A stretch of DNA of 64,000 bases, taken from contig NZ_JABFBC010000001.1 of NCBI RefSeq assembly GCF_013093415.1, positions 186,001 through 250,000 of the forward strand. Reading direction: 5' to 3'. The notes beneath the pieces were generated by a model, which was not told where the DNA came from, did no database searches, and saw only the letters and a list, made by a program, of their open reading frames with translations. Source of the DNA: Halovulum dunhuangense. GTDB lineage: Bacteria > Pseudomonadota > Alphaproteobacteria > Rhodobacterales > Rhodobacteraceae. Position numbers and translations under genes: made by a program. This document shows positions 15,335 to 25,269 of the stretch, piece by piece. Each line of letters starts with the position of its first letter. The stretch's first letter is position 1.

Positions 15335-18127
15335 ATGTCCGCCGATCCGATCGCCTTCCTGCTGGATGGCAGCCTGGTGCTTGCCCGCCCGGACGAGACG
15401 ATCTGGGACGTGGCCCGCCGCGAGGGGACCGAGATCCCCCATCTCTGCCACAGCGGCGCGAAGGGCTACCGCCCGGACGGCAACTGCCGGGCCTGCATGG
15501 TCTCGATCGAGGGGGAGCGGACGCTCGCCGCCTCCTGCATCCGCAGGCCCGCGCAGGGCATGGTCGTGACCACGCAGGGCGCGAGGGAGACGCAGGCCCG
15601 CCGCATGGTGATGGAACTGCTGCTGGCCGATCAGCCGGCACGGGAGGTGTCGCACGACGCCGGCGCCCGCTTCTGGGACATGGCCGAGGCGACAGGCGTG
15701 ACCCGGAGCCGCTTTCCGGCCCGCGCCCCGGCGCATGTGCCGCTGCTCGACGACAGCCATGTCGCGATGCGGGTGAACCTCGATGCCTGCATCCATTGCA
15801 ACCTGTGTGTCCGCGCCTGCCGCGAAGTGCAGGTGAACGACGTGATCGGCATGGCGGGGCGCGGCCACGAGGCGGCGATCGTCTTCGACATGGGCGACCC
15901 GATGGGCGAAAGTTCCTGCGTCGCCTGCGGCGAATGCGTGCAGGCCTGCCCCACCGGCGCACTGATGCCCGCGACGGCGCTGGACGACGCGCAGCAGGGT
16001 GACCGGCGGGAGGTCGACCGCGAGGTGCGCTCTGTCTGTCCCTATTGCGGCGTCGGCTGCCAGCTGACCTACAAGATAAAGGACGACCGCATCGCCTGGG
16101 TCGAGGGCGCGCCAGGGCCGGCGAACGAGAACCGGCTCTGCGTGAAGGGGCGTTTCGGCTTCGACTATGTCGCCCACCCGCACCGTCTGACAAAGCCGCT
16201 GATCCGGCGCGAGGACGCCCCGGAAAAGGGGCTCAACGTCGATCCCGCGAACCCCTGGACCCATTTCCGCGAGGCCGAATGGGACGAGGCGCTGGAGGTG
16301 GCGGCCCGCGGGCTGGCGGACCTGCGCAGCTATTACGGCGGCCGGGCCGTGGCGGGCTTCGGTTCGGCCAAGTGCTCGAACGAGGAAGCCTACCTGTTCC
16401 AGAAACTGATCCGGCAGGGCTTCGGCCACAACAACGTGGACCATTGCACGCGGCTCTGCCACGCCTCTTCGGTGGCGGCGCTGATGGAGAATGTCGGCTC
16501 GGGCGCGGTGACCGCCAGCTTCAACGAGATCGAGAACGCGGACGTCGCCATCATGATCGGCGCGAACCCGGTCGAGAACCACCCGGTCGCCGCGACCTAT
16601 TTCAAGCAGTTCGCGAAACGCGGCGGCAGGCTGATCGTGATGGACCCGCGCGGGCAGGCGCTCAAGCGCCACGCGGACCACATGCTCCAGTTCCGCCCCG
16701 GCACCGATGTGGCGCTGCTGAATGCGATCATGCACGTCATCGTCGAGGAAAAGCTCTACGACCGGCAATACGTCCAGGGCTTCACCGAAGGCTTCTTCGA
16801 GTTCCGCGACCATATCCGCGCCTTTCCCCCTGAACGGATGGCGGCGCTTTGCGGGATCGACGCGGACACGATCCGGCAGGTGGCGCGGGATTTCGCGCGG
16901 GCACGCGCCGGTATGATCTTCTGGGGCATGGGGGTCAGCCAGCATATCCACGGCACCGACAACGCCCGCTGCCTGATCAGCCTTGCGCTGCTGTGCGGGC
17001 ATGTCGGGCGGCCCGGGACCGGGCTGCACCCGCTGAGGGGGCAGAACAACGTGCAGGGCGCATCCGATGCGGGGCTGATCCCGCAGGTGATGCCCGACTA
17101 CCAGTCGGTCGAGGATCCGGCCGTGCGCGACCTGTTCCGCCACATCTGGCAGGGCACCCGGATCGACCCCAAACCGGGGCTGACCGTGGTCGAGATCATG
17201 GACGCCATCTACCGCGGAGAGATCCGCGGCATGTATGTCATGGGCGAGAACCCGGCGATGTCGGACCCGGACGTGGACCACGCCCGCACCGCGCTGTCGC
17301 GGCTGGATCACCTGGTGGTGCAGGACATCTTCCTGACCGAGACGGCGATGTTCGCCGACGTGATCCTGCCCGCCTCGGCCTGGCCGGAAAAGACCGGCAC
17401 CGTGACCAACACCAACCGGCAGGTGCAGATGGGCCGAAAGGCCATCGACGCGCCGGGCGAGGCGCGGGAGGATTGGCGGATCATCGTGGGCCTTGCCCAG
17501 CGGCTGGGGCTCGACTGGGATTATGACGGGCCGCGCAGCGTCTTCGACGAGATGAAGATGTCGATGCGCAGCCTGCACCACATCACCTGGAACCGGCTCG
17601 AGTCCGAGAATGCCGTGACCTATCCCTGCCTGTCGATGGAGGATCCGGGTCAGTCGGTCGTCTTCGGCGACGGCTTTCCCCGCCGCGCGGGAAGGGCGAA
17701 GTTCACGCCGGCGCGCGTGACCCCACCGGCCGAGACGCCGGACGAGCGGTTTCCGATGATCCTGATCACCGGCCGGGTGCTGGAGCACTGGCACACCGGA
17801 TCGATGACGCGGCGCGCCAGCGTCCTGGACAGCATGGAGCCGGAGGCCTTCGTGCAGGTCCATCCCCGCACGCTGCGGCGGCTGGGCGTGGCGCCGGGCG
17901 GCATGCTCAAGCTGACCACGCGGCGGGGCAGCGTGACGGTCGCTGCGCGCGCCGACCGGGCCGTGGCCGAGGATACGGTGTTCCTGCCCTTCGCCTTCGT
18001 CGAAAGCGCCGCCAACGTGCTGACCAACCCGCAGCTCGACCCGTTCGGCAAGATCCCGGAATTCAAGTACGCCGCCGTCAGGGTCGAGGCGGCAGAGGCG
18101 GGACAGGCGGGCATGGCCGCCGAATAG
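15335..18127 (+). CDS. Formate dehydrogenase, molybdopterin alpha subunit (FdsA-like, Cys type)
   Basis: The product is 930 residues. Metal sites in order are a [2Fe-2S] ferredoxin-like domain (C38, C51, C54, C68), a pair of 4Fe-4S motifs (CIHCNLC from C152, CVACGEC from C195), the molybdopterin-domain cluster (CPYCGVGC from C235, with C269), and the metal-ligating Cys371 in DHCTRLCHASS, where some homologues carry selenocysteine. It oxidises formate to CO2 at a bis-MGD molybdenum or tungsten centre and passes electrons along the clusters. FdsA normally works with FdsB, FdsG and FdsD, and none is adjacent here. The ATG at 15335 has a GAGGGAG ribosome site and is preferred to GTG two codons earlier. 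Confidence 0.93.
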   Translation: MSADPIAFLLDGSLVLARPDETIWDVARREGTEIPHLCHSGAKGYRPDGNCRACMVSIEGERTLAASCIRRPAQGMVVTTQGARETQARRMVMELLLADQPAREVSHDAGARFWDMAEATGVTRSRFPARAPAHVPLLDDSHVAMRVNLDACIHCNLCVRACREVQVNDVIGMAGRGHEAAIVFDMGDPMGESSCVACGECVQACPTGALMPATALDDAQQGDRREVDREVRSVCPYCGVGCQLTYKIKDDRIAWVEGAPGPANENRLCVKGRFGFDYVAHPHRLTKPLIRREDAPEKGLNVDPANPWTHFREAEWDEALEVAARGLADLRSYYGGRAVAGFGSAKCSNEEAYLFQKLIRQGFGHNNVDHCTRLCHASSVAALMENVGSGAVTASFNEIENADVAIMIGANPVENHPVAATYFKQFAKRGGRLIVMDPRGQALKRHADHMLQFRPGTDVALLNAIMHVIVEEKLYDRQYVQGFTEGFFEFRDHIRAFPPERMAALCGIDADTIRQVARDFARARAGMIFWGMGVSQHIHGTDNARCLISLALLCGHVGRPGTGLHPLRGQNNVQGASDAGLIPQVMPDYQSVEDPAVRDLFRHIWQGTRIDPKPGLTVVEIMDAIYRGEIRGMYVMGENPAMSDPDVDHARTALSRLDHLVVQDIFLTETAMFADVILPASAWPEKTGTVTNTNRQVQMGRKAIDAPGEAREDWRIIVGLAQRLGLDWDYDGPRSVFDEMKMSMRSLHHITWNRLESENAVTYPCLSMEDPGQSVVFGDGFPRRAGRAKFTPARVTPPAETPDERFPMILITGRVLEHWHTGSMTRRASVLDSMEPEAFVQVHPRTLRRLGVAPGGMLKLTTRRGSVTVAARADRAVAEDTVFLPFAFVESAANVLTNPQLDPFGKIPEFKYAAVRVEAAEAGQAGMAAE

Positions 18128-18165
18128 GCTTGCCAGGTCGTGTCGGCGCCGGCTTTTCTGGGCGC

Positions 18166-19062
18166 ATGGCGAAGGCTGTCTTCATCCAGAACCCGCATTC
18201 CATCTACAAGGATGCGCCGGGCGTTCACTACCACTTCCCGCGCCGCTACCTGCGGATGGTGCAGGAAACCGTGGGCGACTGGGTGATCTTCTACGAGGGG
18301 CGCCAGGGCATTCCGGGCTATCACTCGGTGCAAAGGGTCACAAAGGTCGTGCGGGACCCCGAGGATGCCGGCCATTTCTACGCGCTTCTCGACCGCGGCA
18401 GCCAGTGGCAGTTCGAGCGCCCCGTGGGCCGCGCCGATCCGCGTGGCATCGCCTGGGAGAAATCCCTGCGCGGCACGGATGGCCGTCCGACATCCGGCGG
18501 CGCCAATGTCTCTGCGGTCAGGCGGCTGTCGGATGCCGAGTTCGCCGCCATCGTGAACGAAGGGCTGCGCCCGATCGAGGGTGCCGAGGCGATCCCGCGT
18601 CTTGACGCGTTGGCCGAGGATGCTGCCCATTTCGATCCCGCGCCCCTGATGGAGGGGCGGGCCGACATCCTGACCAGCCGCAAGTTCCGCGATGCCTCGT
18701 TCCAGCGCATGGTCAAGGCGGCCTATGGCGCGCGCTGCGCCATATCGGGGCTGTCCCTGCGCAATGGCGGCGGGCGGCCCGAGGTGCAGGCGGCGCATAT
18801 CCGCCCCGTTAAGGACGGCGGCCCGGATATCGTCGCGAACGGCATCGCGTTGTCGGGAACCCTGCACTGGATGTTCGACCGGGGCCTGATATCGGTGGCG
18901 GAGGACTGGCGGATCCTGGTCTCGCACAACAAGGTGCCAGCCGACACCGCGAACCGGCTTTTCCTGCCTGAACAGACGCTGCAACTGCCAGCGAACCGCC
19001 GCGACTGGCCGCACCAGGACTATCTGCGCTGGCACCGCGAAGAGGTTTTCGGCCACGCATGA
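18166..19062 (+). CDS. HNH endonuclease with PUA/EVE-like N-terminal domain
   Basis: The product is 298 residues. The C-terminal HNH domain resembles HNH_2: CAISG (C191), AAHIRP (His211), NGIALS (Asn225) and LHWMFDRG (His234). The N-terminal ~90 residues (KAVFIQNPHSIY, GDWVIFYEGR, YHSVQRV, HFYALLD) look like a small beta-rich PUA/EVE or SRA-type fold. Such folds read modified bases in modification-dependent restriction enzymes. The two parts together suggest a type IV-like nuclease. The HNH part is secure and the N-terminal assignment is inference. ATG 18166 is chosen over TTG at 18130. It is a single gene without a methylase. Confidence 0.78.
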   Translation: MAKAVFIQNPHSIYKDAPGVHYHFPRRYLRMVQETVGDWVIFYEGRQGIPGYHSVQRVTKVVRDPEDAGHFYALLDRGSQWQFERPVGRADPRGIAWEKSLRGTDGRPTSGGANVSAVRRLSDAEFAAIVNEGLRPIEGAEAIPRLDALAEDAAHFDPAPLMEGRADILTSRKFRDASFQRMVKAAYGARCAISGLSLRNGGGRPEVQAAHIRPVKDGGPDIVANGIALSGTLHWMFDRGLISVAEDWRILVSHNKVPADTANRLFLPEQTLQLPANRRDWPHQDYLRWHREEVFGHA

Positions 19063-19063
19063 G

Positions 19064-19087
19064 GCGGAAAACCCCGGCTTTTGCCGC
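19064..19087 (+). terminator. Possible terminator after the HNH gene
   Basis: GCGGAAAA and TTTTGCCGC pair around a ccccggc loop with one bulged G, two bases beyond the HNH stop. The T-run lies inside the stem, so termination strength is uncertain. Confidence 0.35.
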
Positions 19088-19097
19088 GAAATGCGCA

Positions 19098-19107
19098 GCA
19101 ATATTGC
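19098..19107. promoter_or_regulatory. GCAATATTGC palindrome upstream of pntA
   Basis: This is a perfect 10-base palindrome flanked by TGCGCA on both sides (19092-19097 and 19105-19110). It lies about 110 bases before the pntA ATG. It is operator-like and relatively A/T-rich for this chromosome. No regulator can be named. Confidence 0.3.
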
Positions 19108-19215
19108 GCATCCCCCTCGACAACAGTTTCCGTTAGGACACATAACGTCACGCATCGCTGCGGCCCCTCGGTCCGCGGCCCAATGCCATTATTTCGCGGG
19201 AGGATCGAAAGCCCC

Positions 19216-20790
19216 ATGAAGATCGGAGCCCCAAGGGAGCGTATTGATGGCGAGGCGCGGGTCGCGCTGACGCCGGCAAGCGCGTTGCAGCTTCAGAAAC
19301 TCGGCTACGAGGTCTGCGTGGAAGCCGGCGCCGGCGAAGCGGCACGGTTCTCGGACGACGCCTATCGCGAGGCCGGCGTCGAGGTGGTGGACGGGCCGGA
19401 GGCGTTCTACGCCGCCGCCGACATCGTGCTGCGGGTGCGCGCACCCGAGGGCACGGACCTCGATCTGCTGCGCAAGGGGCAGATCCTGATTTCCTTCATC
19501 TGGCCGGGCCAGAACGAGGCGCTGCTGAACGCGCTGAAGGACAAGGGCGTGACCGCGCTTGCCGTGGACATGGTGCCGCGCATCAGCCGGGCGCAGAAGA
19601 TGGACGCGCTGTCCTCGATGGCGAACATCGCCGGCTACCGCGCCGTGATCGAGGCGGGCAACAATTTCGGGCGCTTCTTCACCGGCCAGATCACCGCCGC
19701 GGGCAAGGTGCCGCCGGCCAAGGTGCTGGTGGTGGGCGCGGGCGTGGCGGGTCTGGCCGCGATCGGCACATCGACCTCGCTGGGCGCGATCACCTACGCC
19801 TTCGACGTGCGCCCCGAGGTGGCAGAGCAGATCGAATCGATGGGCGCGGAGTTCGTCTATCTCGACTTCGAGGATACGCAGGACAGCTCGTCCACGGGTG
19901 GCTACGCGGCCCCCTCGTCGCCCGAGTTCCGGGAAAAGCAGCTCGAGAAGTTCCGCGAACTGGCCCCCGAGGTGGACATCGTCATCACCACCGCCCTGAT
20001 CCCGGGCCGGCCGGCGCCGAAGCTGTGGACCGAGGACATGGTCCAGGCGATGAAGCCCGGCTCGGTCATCGTGGACCTTGCGGCCGAGCGTGGCGGCAAC
20101 TGCGACCTGACCGTGCCGAACGAGAAGGTGGTCAGCGACAATGGCGTGACCATCGTCGGCTACACCGACTTCCCCAGCCGCATGGCGACCCAGTCCTCGA
20201 CGCTGTACGCGACGAACCTGCGGCACATGATGGACGATCTGACGCCGGAAAAGAACGGCACCCCGGTCGTGAACATGGACGACGACGTGATCCGTTCGGC
20301 GACCGTGGTCAACGCGGGCGAGATCACCTTCCCGCCGCCGCCGCCCAAGGTGTCCGCCATCGCCGCGGCCCCGAAGAAGGAAAAGGCGAAGGAGCTGACG
20401 CCCGAGGAGAAGCGCGCGCAGGAGCTTGCCGCCTTCAAGGAGCAGACGAAGTTCCAGGCCGGGCTGCTGGGCGGTGCGACGGTGCTTCTGCTGCTGGTCG
20501 GTGCGGTGGCGCCCGCCAGCTTCATGGCGCATTTCATCGTCTTCGTGCTGGCCTGTTTCGTGGGCTTCCAGGTGATCTGGAACGTCTCCCACTCGCTGCA
20601 CACGCCGCTGATGGCGGTCACAAACGCAATTTCGGGAATCGTCATCCTGGGCGCGCTGCTCCAGATCGGATCGAACAGCGGCGCGATCGTCGTGATCCTT
20701 GCGGCGGTGTCCGTCCTCATCTCCACGATCAACATCGTGGGTGGCTTCCTCGTGACGCGTCGCATGCTTGCGATGTTCCAGAAATCCTGA
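19216..20790 (+). CDS. pntA: NAD(P) transhydrogenase subunit alpha
   Basis: The product is 524 residues. The N-terminal NAD(H)-binding domain I starts MKIGAPRER and includes the Rossmann loop VVGAGVAGLAA. A Lys/Glu-rich linker (about 390-420) precedes about four membrane helices of domain II. This is the fused E. coli-type alpha subunit, not the split PntAA/PntAB form. With PntB it uses the proton gradient to reduce NADP+ with NADH in the inner membrane. The ATG at 19216 gives the family's usual N-terminus. It is followed by pntB after 17 bases. Confidence 0.95.
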   Translation: MKIGAPRERIDGEARVALTPASALQLQKLGYEVCVEAGAGEAARFSDDAYREAGVEVVDGPEAFYAAADIVLRVRAPEGTDLDLLRKGQILISFIWPGQNEALLNALKDKGVTALAVDMVPRISRAQKMDALSSMANIAGYRAVIEAGNNFGRFFTGQITAAGKVPPAKVLVVGAGVAGLAAIGTSTSLGAITYAFDVRPEVAEQIESMGAEFVYLDFEDTQDSSSTGGYAAPSSPEFREKQLEKFRELAPEVDIVITTALIPGRPAPKLWTEDMVQAMKPGSVIVDLAAERGGNCDLTVPNEKVVSDNGVTIVGYTDFPSRMATQSSTLYATNLRHMMDDLTPEKNGTPVVNMDDDVIRSATVVNAGEITFPPPPPKVSAIAAAPKKEKAKELTPEEKRAQELAAFKEQTKFQAGLLGGATVLLLLVGAVAPASFMAHFIVFVLACFVGFQVIWNVSHSLHTPLMAVTNAISGIVILGALLQIGSNSGAIVVILAAVSVLISTINIVGGFLVTRRMLAMFQKS

Positions 20791-20807
20791 GCCGGAGGGG
20801 ATAGAAC

Positions 20808-22253
20808 ATGTCTGTCGGACTCGTCTCGGCTGCCTATATCTCGGCCGCTGTCCTCTTCATCCTGTCGCTGGGTGGCCTGTCGGGCCAGGAAAGCGCCAAG
20901 CGCGCCGTGTGGTACGGCATCGTCGGCATGGCGCTGGCGGTGGTGGCCACCGTCTTCGGCCCCGGCATCGGCAACTGGTTCCTGCTGATCGTCTGCATGG
21001 CCGCGGGCTCGGTGATCGGCTACTACGTCGCCAACCGCGTGCAGATGACCGAAATGCCCCAGCTTGTGGCGGCGCTGCACAGCTTCGTGGGTCTGGCCGC
21101 CGTGTTCATCGGCTTCAACGCCGAGATGGAGATGAACGCCGTCGCGGCGCTTCAGGCGGCGGGCGACACGCAGGCGCTGGCCGCGCTCGAGGGCTTTGCC
21201 CAGAAGGTCGCCGGCAAGGACCAGGCCGAAATCACCGTGCTGATGATCGAGGTGTTCCTCGGCGTCTTCATCGGCGCCGTGACCTTCACCGGCTCGGTGA
21301 TCGCCTTCGGCAAGCTGGCCGGCAAGGTGACATCGTCCGCGAAGAAGCTACCGGGCGGCCACATGCTGAACGCGGGCGCCGCGGCGCTCAGCCTGATCCT
21401 GCTGATCGTCTACATGCAGACCGGCGCCGGCTGGACGCTGCTGCTGATGTCGGTGCTGGCGCTGTTCATCGGCTATCACCTGATCATGGGGATCGGCGGC
21501 GCGGACATGCCCGTCGTGGTGTCGATGCTGAACAGCTATTCGGGCTGGGCCGCGGCGGCGATCGGCTTCAGCCTGGAAAACGACCTGCTGATCGTGACCG
21601 GTGCGCTGGTCGGCTCCTCGGGTGCGATCCTCAGCTACATCATGTGCAAGGCGATGAACCGCAGCTTCATCAGCGTCATCCTGGGCGGCTTCGGCGGCCC
21701 GTCGGGCGCGCAGCAGGAGATCGAGGGCGAGCAGATCGCCATCGATGCCGACGGCGTCGCCTCGGCGCTGGAGGATGCGGACAGCGTCATCATCGTGCCG
21801 GGCTACGGCATGGCGGTGGCGCAGGCGCAGGGCTCGATCAGCGAGCTGACGCGGCGGCTGCGCGGCAAGGGCAAGGAAGTGCGCTTTGCCATCCACCCCG
21901 TCGCCGGTCGCCTGCCGGGCCACATGAACGTGCTCTTGGCCGAGGCCAAGGTGCCCTACGACATCGTTCTCGAGATGGACGAGATCAACGAGGACTTCCC
22001 GACCACGGACGTGGTGATCGTCGTCGGCTCGAACGACATCGTGAACCCCGCCGCGCAGGAGGATCCGAACTCGCCCATCGCCGGGATGCCGGTGCTGGAA
22101 GTATGGAAGGCCAAGCAGGTCTTCGTGTCCAAGCGCGGCCAGGGCACCGGCTATTCCGGCATCGAGAACCCGCTGTTCTACAAGGAGAACACGCGCATGT
22201 TCTACGGCGATGCCAAGGCGAGCGTGGACGCCCTGCTGCAGAAACTCTCGTGA
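20808..22253 (+). CDS. pntB: NAD(P) transhydrogenase subunit beta
   Basis: The product is 481 residues. About nine membrane helices fill the first ~290 residues (domain II). A soluble NADP(H)-binding domain III follows, with [10 protein letters not shown] (the dinucleotide loop) and [16 protein letters not shown]. It forms the proton channel and NADP site of the transhydrogenase with PntA. A GGAGGGG ribosome site precedes the ATG. In a strain using the Entner-Doudoroff route and Zwf nearby, this complex would balance NADPH against NADH. Confidence 0.95.
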   Translation: MSVGLVSAAYISAAVLFILSLGGLSGQESAKRAVWYGIVGMALAVVATVFGPGIGNWFLLIVCMAAGSVIGYYVANRVQMTEMPQLVAALHSFVGLAAVFIGFNAEMEMNAVAALQAAGDTQALAALEGFAQKVAGKDQAEITVLMIEVFLGVFIGAVTFTGSVIAFGKLAGKVTSSAKKLPGGHMLNAGAAALSLILLIVYMQTGAGWTLLLMSVLALFIGYHLIMGIGGADMPVVVSMLNSYSGWAAAAIGFSLENDLLIVTGALVGSSGAILSYIMCKAMNRSFISVILGGFGGPSGAQQEIEGEQIAIDADGVASALEDADSVIIVPGYGMAVAQAQGSISELTRRLRGKGKEVRFAIHPVAGRLPGHMNVLLAEAKVPYDIVLEMDEINEDFPTTDVVIVVGSNDIVNPAAQEDPNSPIAGMPVLEVWKAKQVFVSKRGQGTGYSGIENPLFYKENTRMFYGDAKASVDALLQKLS

Positions 22254-22261
22254 TCGCAGCG

Positions 22262-22286
22262 GCACCCCCGGCCGGGCCGGGGGTGC
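22262..22286 (+). terminator. Terminator-like hairpin after pntB
   Basis: GCACCCCCGGC pairs perfectly with GCCGGGGGTGC around a 3-base loop, 8 bases beyond the pntB stop. It is a very stable stem, but no T-tract follows, so it may be Rho-assisted or only protect the mRNA end. Confidence 0.5.
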
Positions 22287-22306
22287 GACATTCCGGACAG
22301 CCGCGC

Positions 22307-22333
22307 TTGCAGTCAGGACAGGCCGCCTATATC
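22307..22333 (+). promoter_or_regulatory. Probable metK promoter
   Basis: TTGCAG (22307-22312) and TATATC (22328-22333) match the hexamers used at dnaK and rimP. The spacer is only 15 bases, shorter than the 17 seen elsewhere. They lie 43 bases before the metK ATG. Confidence 0.4.
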
Positions 22334-22375
22334 CCGATTTCCACATCCTGAGAGAAGCCCGGAAGGCACGAAGGA

Positions 22376-23560
22376 ATGACTGAGCGCAAGAACTACCTGT
22401 TCACCTCGGAATCCGTTTCCGAAGGTCACCCCGACAAGGTCTGCGACCAGATCTCGGACGCGGTGGTGGACATGCTGCTGGCCCGCGAGCCCGAGGCCCG
22501 CGTCGCCGTCGAGACGGCGGCCACGACCAACAAGGTCGTGCTTCTGGGCGAGATCAAGGTCTCGGAAGAGAACGCCGCCACCCCCGAAGAGATCAGCGCC
22601 ACCGCGCGCGAGGTGATCCGGCGGATCGGCTACCAGCAGAAGGGCTTTCACTTCAGGACCTGCTCGATCGACTGCTATGTCCACGAGCAGAGCCAGGACA
22701 TCGCGCGCGGCGTGAACGCGTCCGACAACAAGGACGAGGGCGCGGGCGACCAGGGCATCATGTTCGGCTTCGCCACCGACGAGACGCCGGAACTGATGCC
22801 GGCGCCGATCCTCTATTCCCACAAGATCCTCAAGCGGCTGGCCGAGGCGCGGCACTCCGGCGCCGAGCCCACGCTCGGGCCGGATGCGAAATCGCAGCTG
22901 ACGATCGAGTACCGCGACGGGCGGCCGGCGCGGGCGCACACCATCGTGCTGTCCTCGCAGCATCTGAACCCGGACATGACCTCCGAGGATGTGCGCGCCG
23001 TCGTGGAGCCGCATATCCACAAGGCGCTGCCAGAGGGCTGGATCGACGCCGATACGGTCTGGCACGTCAACCCCACCGGCCGCTTCGTGATCGGCGGGCC
23101 CGACGGGGATGCCGGCCTGACCGGGCGCAAGATCATCGTGGACACCTATGGCGGTGCCGCGCCCCATGGCGGCGGCGCTTTCTCGGGCAAGGATCCGACC
23201 AAGGTGGACCGCTCGGCGGCCTATGCCGCGCGATACCTTGCGAAGAACGTGGTCGCCGCGGGGCTGGCGCGGAAATGCTCTATCCAGATCGCCTATGCGA
23301 TCGGCGTGGCAGAGCCGCTTTCGGTCTATGTCGATGGCTACGGAACCGAGACGGTGGACCCGGCCCGTATCGAATCGGCAATCCGCGAGGTGATGTCGCT
23401 CACCCCGCGCGGCATCCGCACCCATCTGGGTCTGAACAAGCCGATCTACCAGCGGACCGCCGCCTATGGACATTTCGGCCGGGACCCCGATGACGACGGC
23501 GGTTTCTCGTGGGAGCGCACCGACCTGGTGGATGCCCTGCTGAGCGCCACCGGCAACTGA
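22376..23560 (+). CDS. metK: S-adenosylmethionine synthetase
   Basis: The product is 394 residues and makes SAM from methionine and ATP. Conserved motifs are [14 protein letters not shown] near the N-terminus, [10 protein letters not shown] in the first third, and the phosphate-binding [20 protein letters not shown]. Length is usual for the family. A purine-rich ribosome region (GGAAGG and AAGGA) precedes the ATG. It is transcribed alone. I looked for the SAM/SAH riboswitch often found before metK in Rhodobacterales and did not see its conserved core. Confidence 0.96.
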   Translation: MTERKNYLFTSESVSEGHPDKVCDQISDAVVDMLLAREPEARVAVETAATTNKVVLLGEIKVSEENAATPEEISATAREVIRRIGYQQKGFHFRTCSIDCYVHEQSQDIARGVNASDNKDEGAGDQGIMFGFATDETPELMPAPILYSHKILKRLAEARHSGAEPTLGPDAKSQLTIEYRDGRPARAHTIVLSSQHLNPDMTSEDVRAVVEPHIHKALPEGWIDADTVWHVNPTGRFVIGGPDGDAGLTGRKIIVDTYGGAAPHGGGAFSGKDPTKVDRSAAYAARYLAKNVVAAGLARKCSIQIAYAIGVAEPLSVYVDGYGTETVDPARIESAIREVMSLTPRGIRTHLGLNKPIYQRTAAYGHFGRDPDDDGGFSWERTDLVDALLSATGN

Positions 23561-23594
23561 TCGGGCGATCCCGACCGGCACCCTTGCCACACTT

Positions 23595-23616
23595 CCGCCC
23601 GGCCGTGCCCGGGCGG
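23595..23616 (+). terminator. Terminator-like hairpin after metK
   Basis: CCGCCCGG and CCGGGCGG form a perfect 8-base stem around a 6-base loop, 34 bases after the metK stop. No T-tract follows. The TTGACA of the zwf promoter begins 4 bases later. Confidence 0.45.
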
Positions 23617-23619
23617 GAG

Positions 23620-23647
23620 TTGACAGCCCCAGCCCAATCTGTAGTTT
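23620..23647 (+). promoter_or_regulatory. Probable zwf promoter
   Basis: A perfect TTGACA (23620-23625), a 16-base spacer and TAGTTT (23642-23647) lie about 110 bases before the zwf ATG. The long leader leaves room for other control, but I saw no clear operator. Confidence 0.5.
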
Positions 23648-23758
23648 CGCGCTCGCATCACCAAGGCGTGGCCCTGCCCGGTGATGCCGGGTCATGCTGA
23701 CCCGAAGAGTTGCGGATGGCGTGTCATTGACGCGCCCAGACGGAAGGGGCCCATATCC

Positions 23759-25216
23759 ATGGTTGCCAGAACGATACCGGTCGACGCCTTCGACCTCGTG
23801 ATCTTTGGCGGTACCGGCGATCTTGCCCGGCGCAAGATCCTGCCCAGTCTGTTTCGCCGCATGCGCGCGGGCCAGATGCCGGCGACGGCCCGCGTCATCG
23901 CCTGTGCCCGGGGCAAGATGACCCGCAAGGCGTTCCAGCAGATGATCCGCGAGGCGCTGCTGGAGTTCATCCCCCGCCCCGAAGACCGCCCCGACGACCT
24001 GCTGGCGCAGTTCCTCGAGGTGCTGGATTTCGTCGCCCTCGACGCCACCGGAGAGGCGGGCTGGGCCGAGTTGGGCGAAAAGCTGCGGCCCGACACGGTG
24101 CGCGCCTTCTATCTTTCGGTGGGGCCTGCGCTGTTCGGCCCGATTGCCCACCGCCTGCACGAGACCGGGCTCGCCACCGCTGACAGCCGGATCGTCGTCG
24201 AAAAGCCGCTGGGCCACGACCTGCCGTCCGCGCGGGAACTGAACCGGCAACTGTCCGAAAGCTTCTCCGAGCACCAGATCTACCGGATCGACCATTATCT
24301 CGGGAAGGAGACGGTGCAGAACCTGATGGCGCTGCGCTTCGCCAATGCGCTGTTCGAGCCGCTGTGGAACGCCCAGCACATCGACCATGTCCAGATCACC
24401 GTCTCGGAAAAGATCGGGGTCGAAGGGCGCGGCGGCTATTACGACAAGTCGGGTGCGATGCGCGACATGGTGCAGAACCACATCATGCAGCTTCTGTGCC
24501 TGACCGCGATGGAACCCCCCGCCCGGTTCGAGCCGGACGCCGTGCGCGACGAGAAGCTGAAGGTGATCCGCGCGCTCGACCCGGTGCCCATCGGGGACAC
24601 GGTGCGTGGCCAGTACCGCGCCAATGGCACCACCGGCAGCTATCTCGACCATGTCGAGAACCCCGACAGCCGCACCGAAAGCTATGTCGCGCTGAAAGTG
24701 CAGATCTCGAACTGGCGCTGGGCGGGAACGCCCTTCTACCTGCGCACCGGCAAGAAGCTGCGCGCGCGGCTGTCGGAAATCGCGGTGATGTTCAAGGAAG
24801 TGCCGCACTCGATCTTTCCCGAGGTGTCGCAGAGGCGCGGCAACGCCCTGATCATCCGGCTTCAGCCCGACGAGGGGATCACCCTGCGCATGACGATCAA
24901 GGATCCCGGCCCGGGCGGAATGCGCCTGCGCGAGGTGCCGCTGGACATGACCTTTGCCGATGCGCTGGGCGACATGGCCGAGGAGGTGCCCGACGCCTAT
25001 GAGCGGCTGGTGATGGACGTGATCCGCGGCAACCAGACGCTCTTCATGCGCGGCGACGAGGTGGAGGCCGCCTGGGCCTGGACCGATGCGATCATCGCCA
25101 GCTGGGAAGATGACCGCGCCCGGCCCGAACCGTATGATACCGGCGGCTCGGGTCCGGAAGAGGCGCTGGCGCTGATGCATCGCGACGGCCGCCGCTGGCG
25201 CGAGATCGAAGGCTGA
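23759..25216 (+). CDS. zwf: Glucose-6-phosphate 1-dehydrogenase
   Basis: The product is 485 residues. The N-terminal dinucleotide-binding motif is [12 protein letters not shown]. The catalytic RIDHYLGKE motif lies in the middle, and [22 protein letters not shown] is replaced here by a close variant ([17 protein letters not shown]). It oxidises glucose 6-phosphate to 6-phosphogluconolactone, making NADPH. It is the first gene of a zwf-edd-eda-pgi cluster. The ATG at 23759 is preferred to an upstream in-frame codon because it gives the family's short N-terminus. No 6-phosphogluconolactonase gene (pgl) follows. Confidence 0.95.
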   Translation: MVARTIPVDAFDLVIFGGTGDLARRKILPSLFRRMRAGQMPATARVIACARGKMTRKAFQQMIREALLEFIPRPEDRPDDLLAQFLEVLDFVALDATGEAGWAELGEKLRPDTVRAFYLSVGPALFGPIAHRLHETGLATADSRIVVEKPLGHDLPSARELNRQLSESFSEHQIYRIDHYLGKETVQNLMALRFANALFEPLWNAQHIDHVQITVSEKIGVEGRGGYYDKSGAMRDMVQNHIMQLLCLTAMEPPARFEPDAVRDEKLKVIRALDPVPIGDTVRGQYRANGTTGSYLDHVENPDSRTESYVALKVQISNWRWAGTPFYLRTGKKLRARLSEIAVMFKEVPHSIFPEVSQRRGNALIIRLQPDEGITLRMTIKDPGPGGMRLREVPLDMTFADALGDMAEEVPDAYERLVMDVIRGNQTLFMRGDEVEAAWAWTDAIIASWEDDRARPEPYDTGGSGPEEALALMHRDGRRWREIEG

Positions 25217-25269
25217 CCACCGGGCGGGCCGGCCCCGCCGGTCCCCCGTCCCCTCAAGGAGGACAGAGA

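Noticed and set aside
14321-17863. 1180-codon minus-strand frame across the formate dehydrogenase and neighbouring genes
   Set aside because: It overlaps four well-supported plus-strand genes and is rich in His, Arg and Gly without domains. It is an artefact of high GC.
22254-22375. SAM/SAH riboswitch before metK
   Set aside because: This class is common before metK in Rhodobacterales, but the leader lacks its conserved ACGGCUUCCUGRCG-like core and the matching downstream purine element. Only a pntB hairpin and a promoter are visible.
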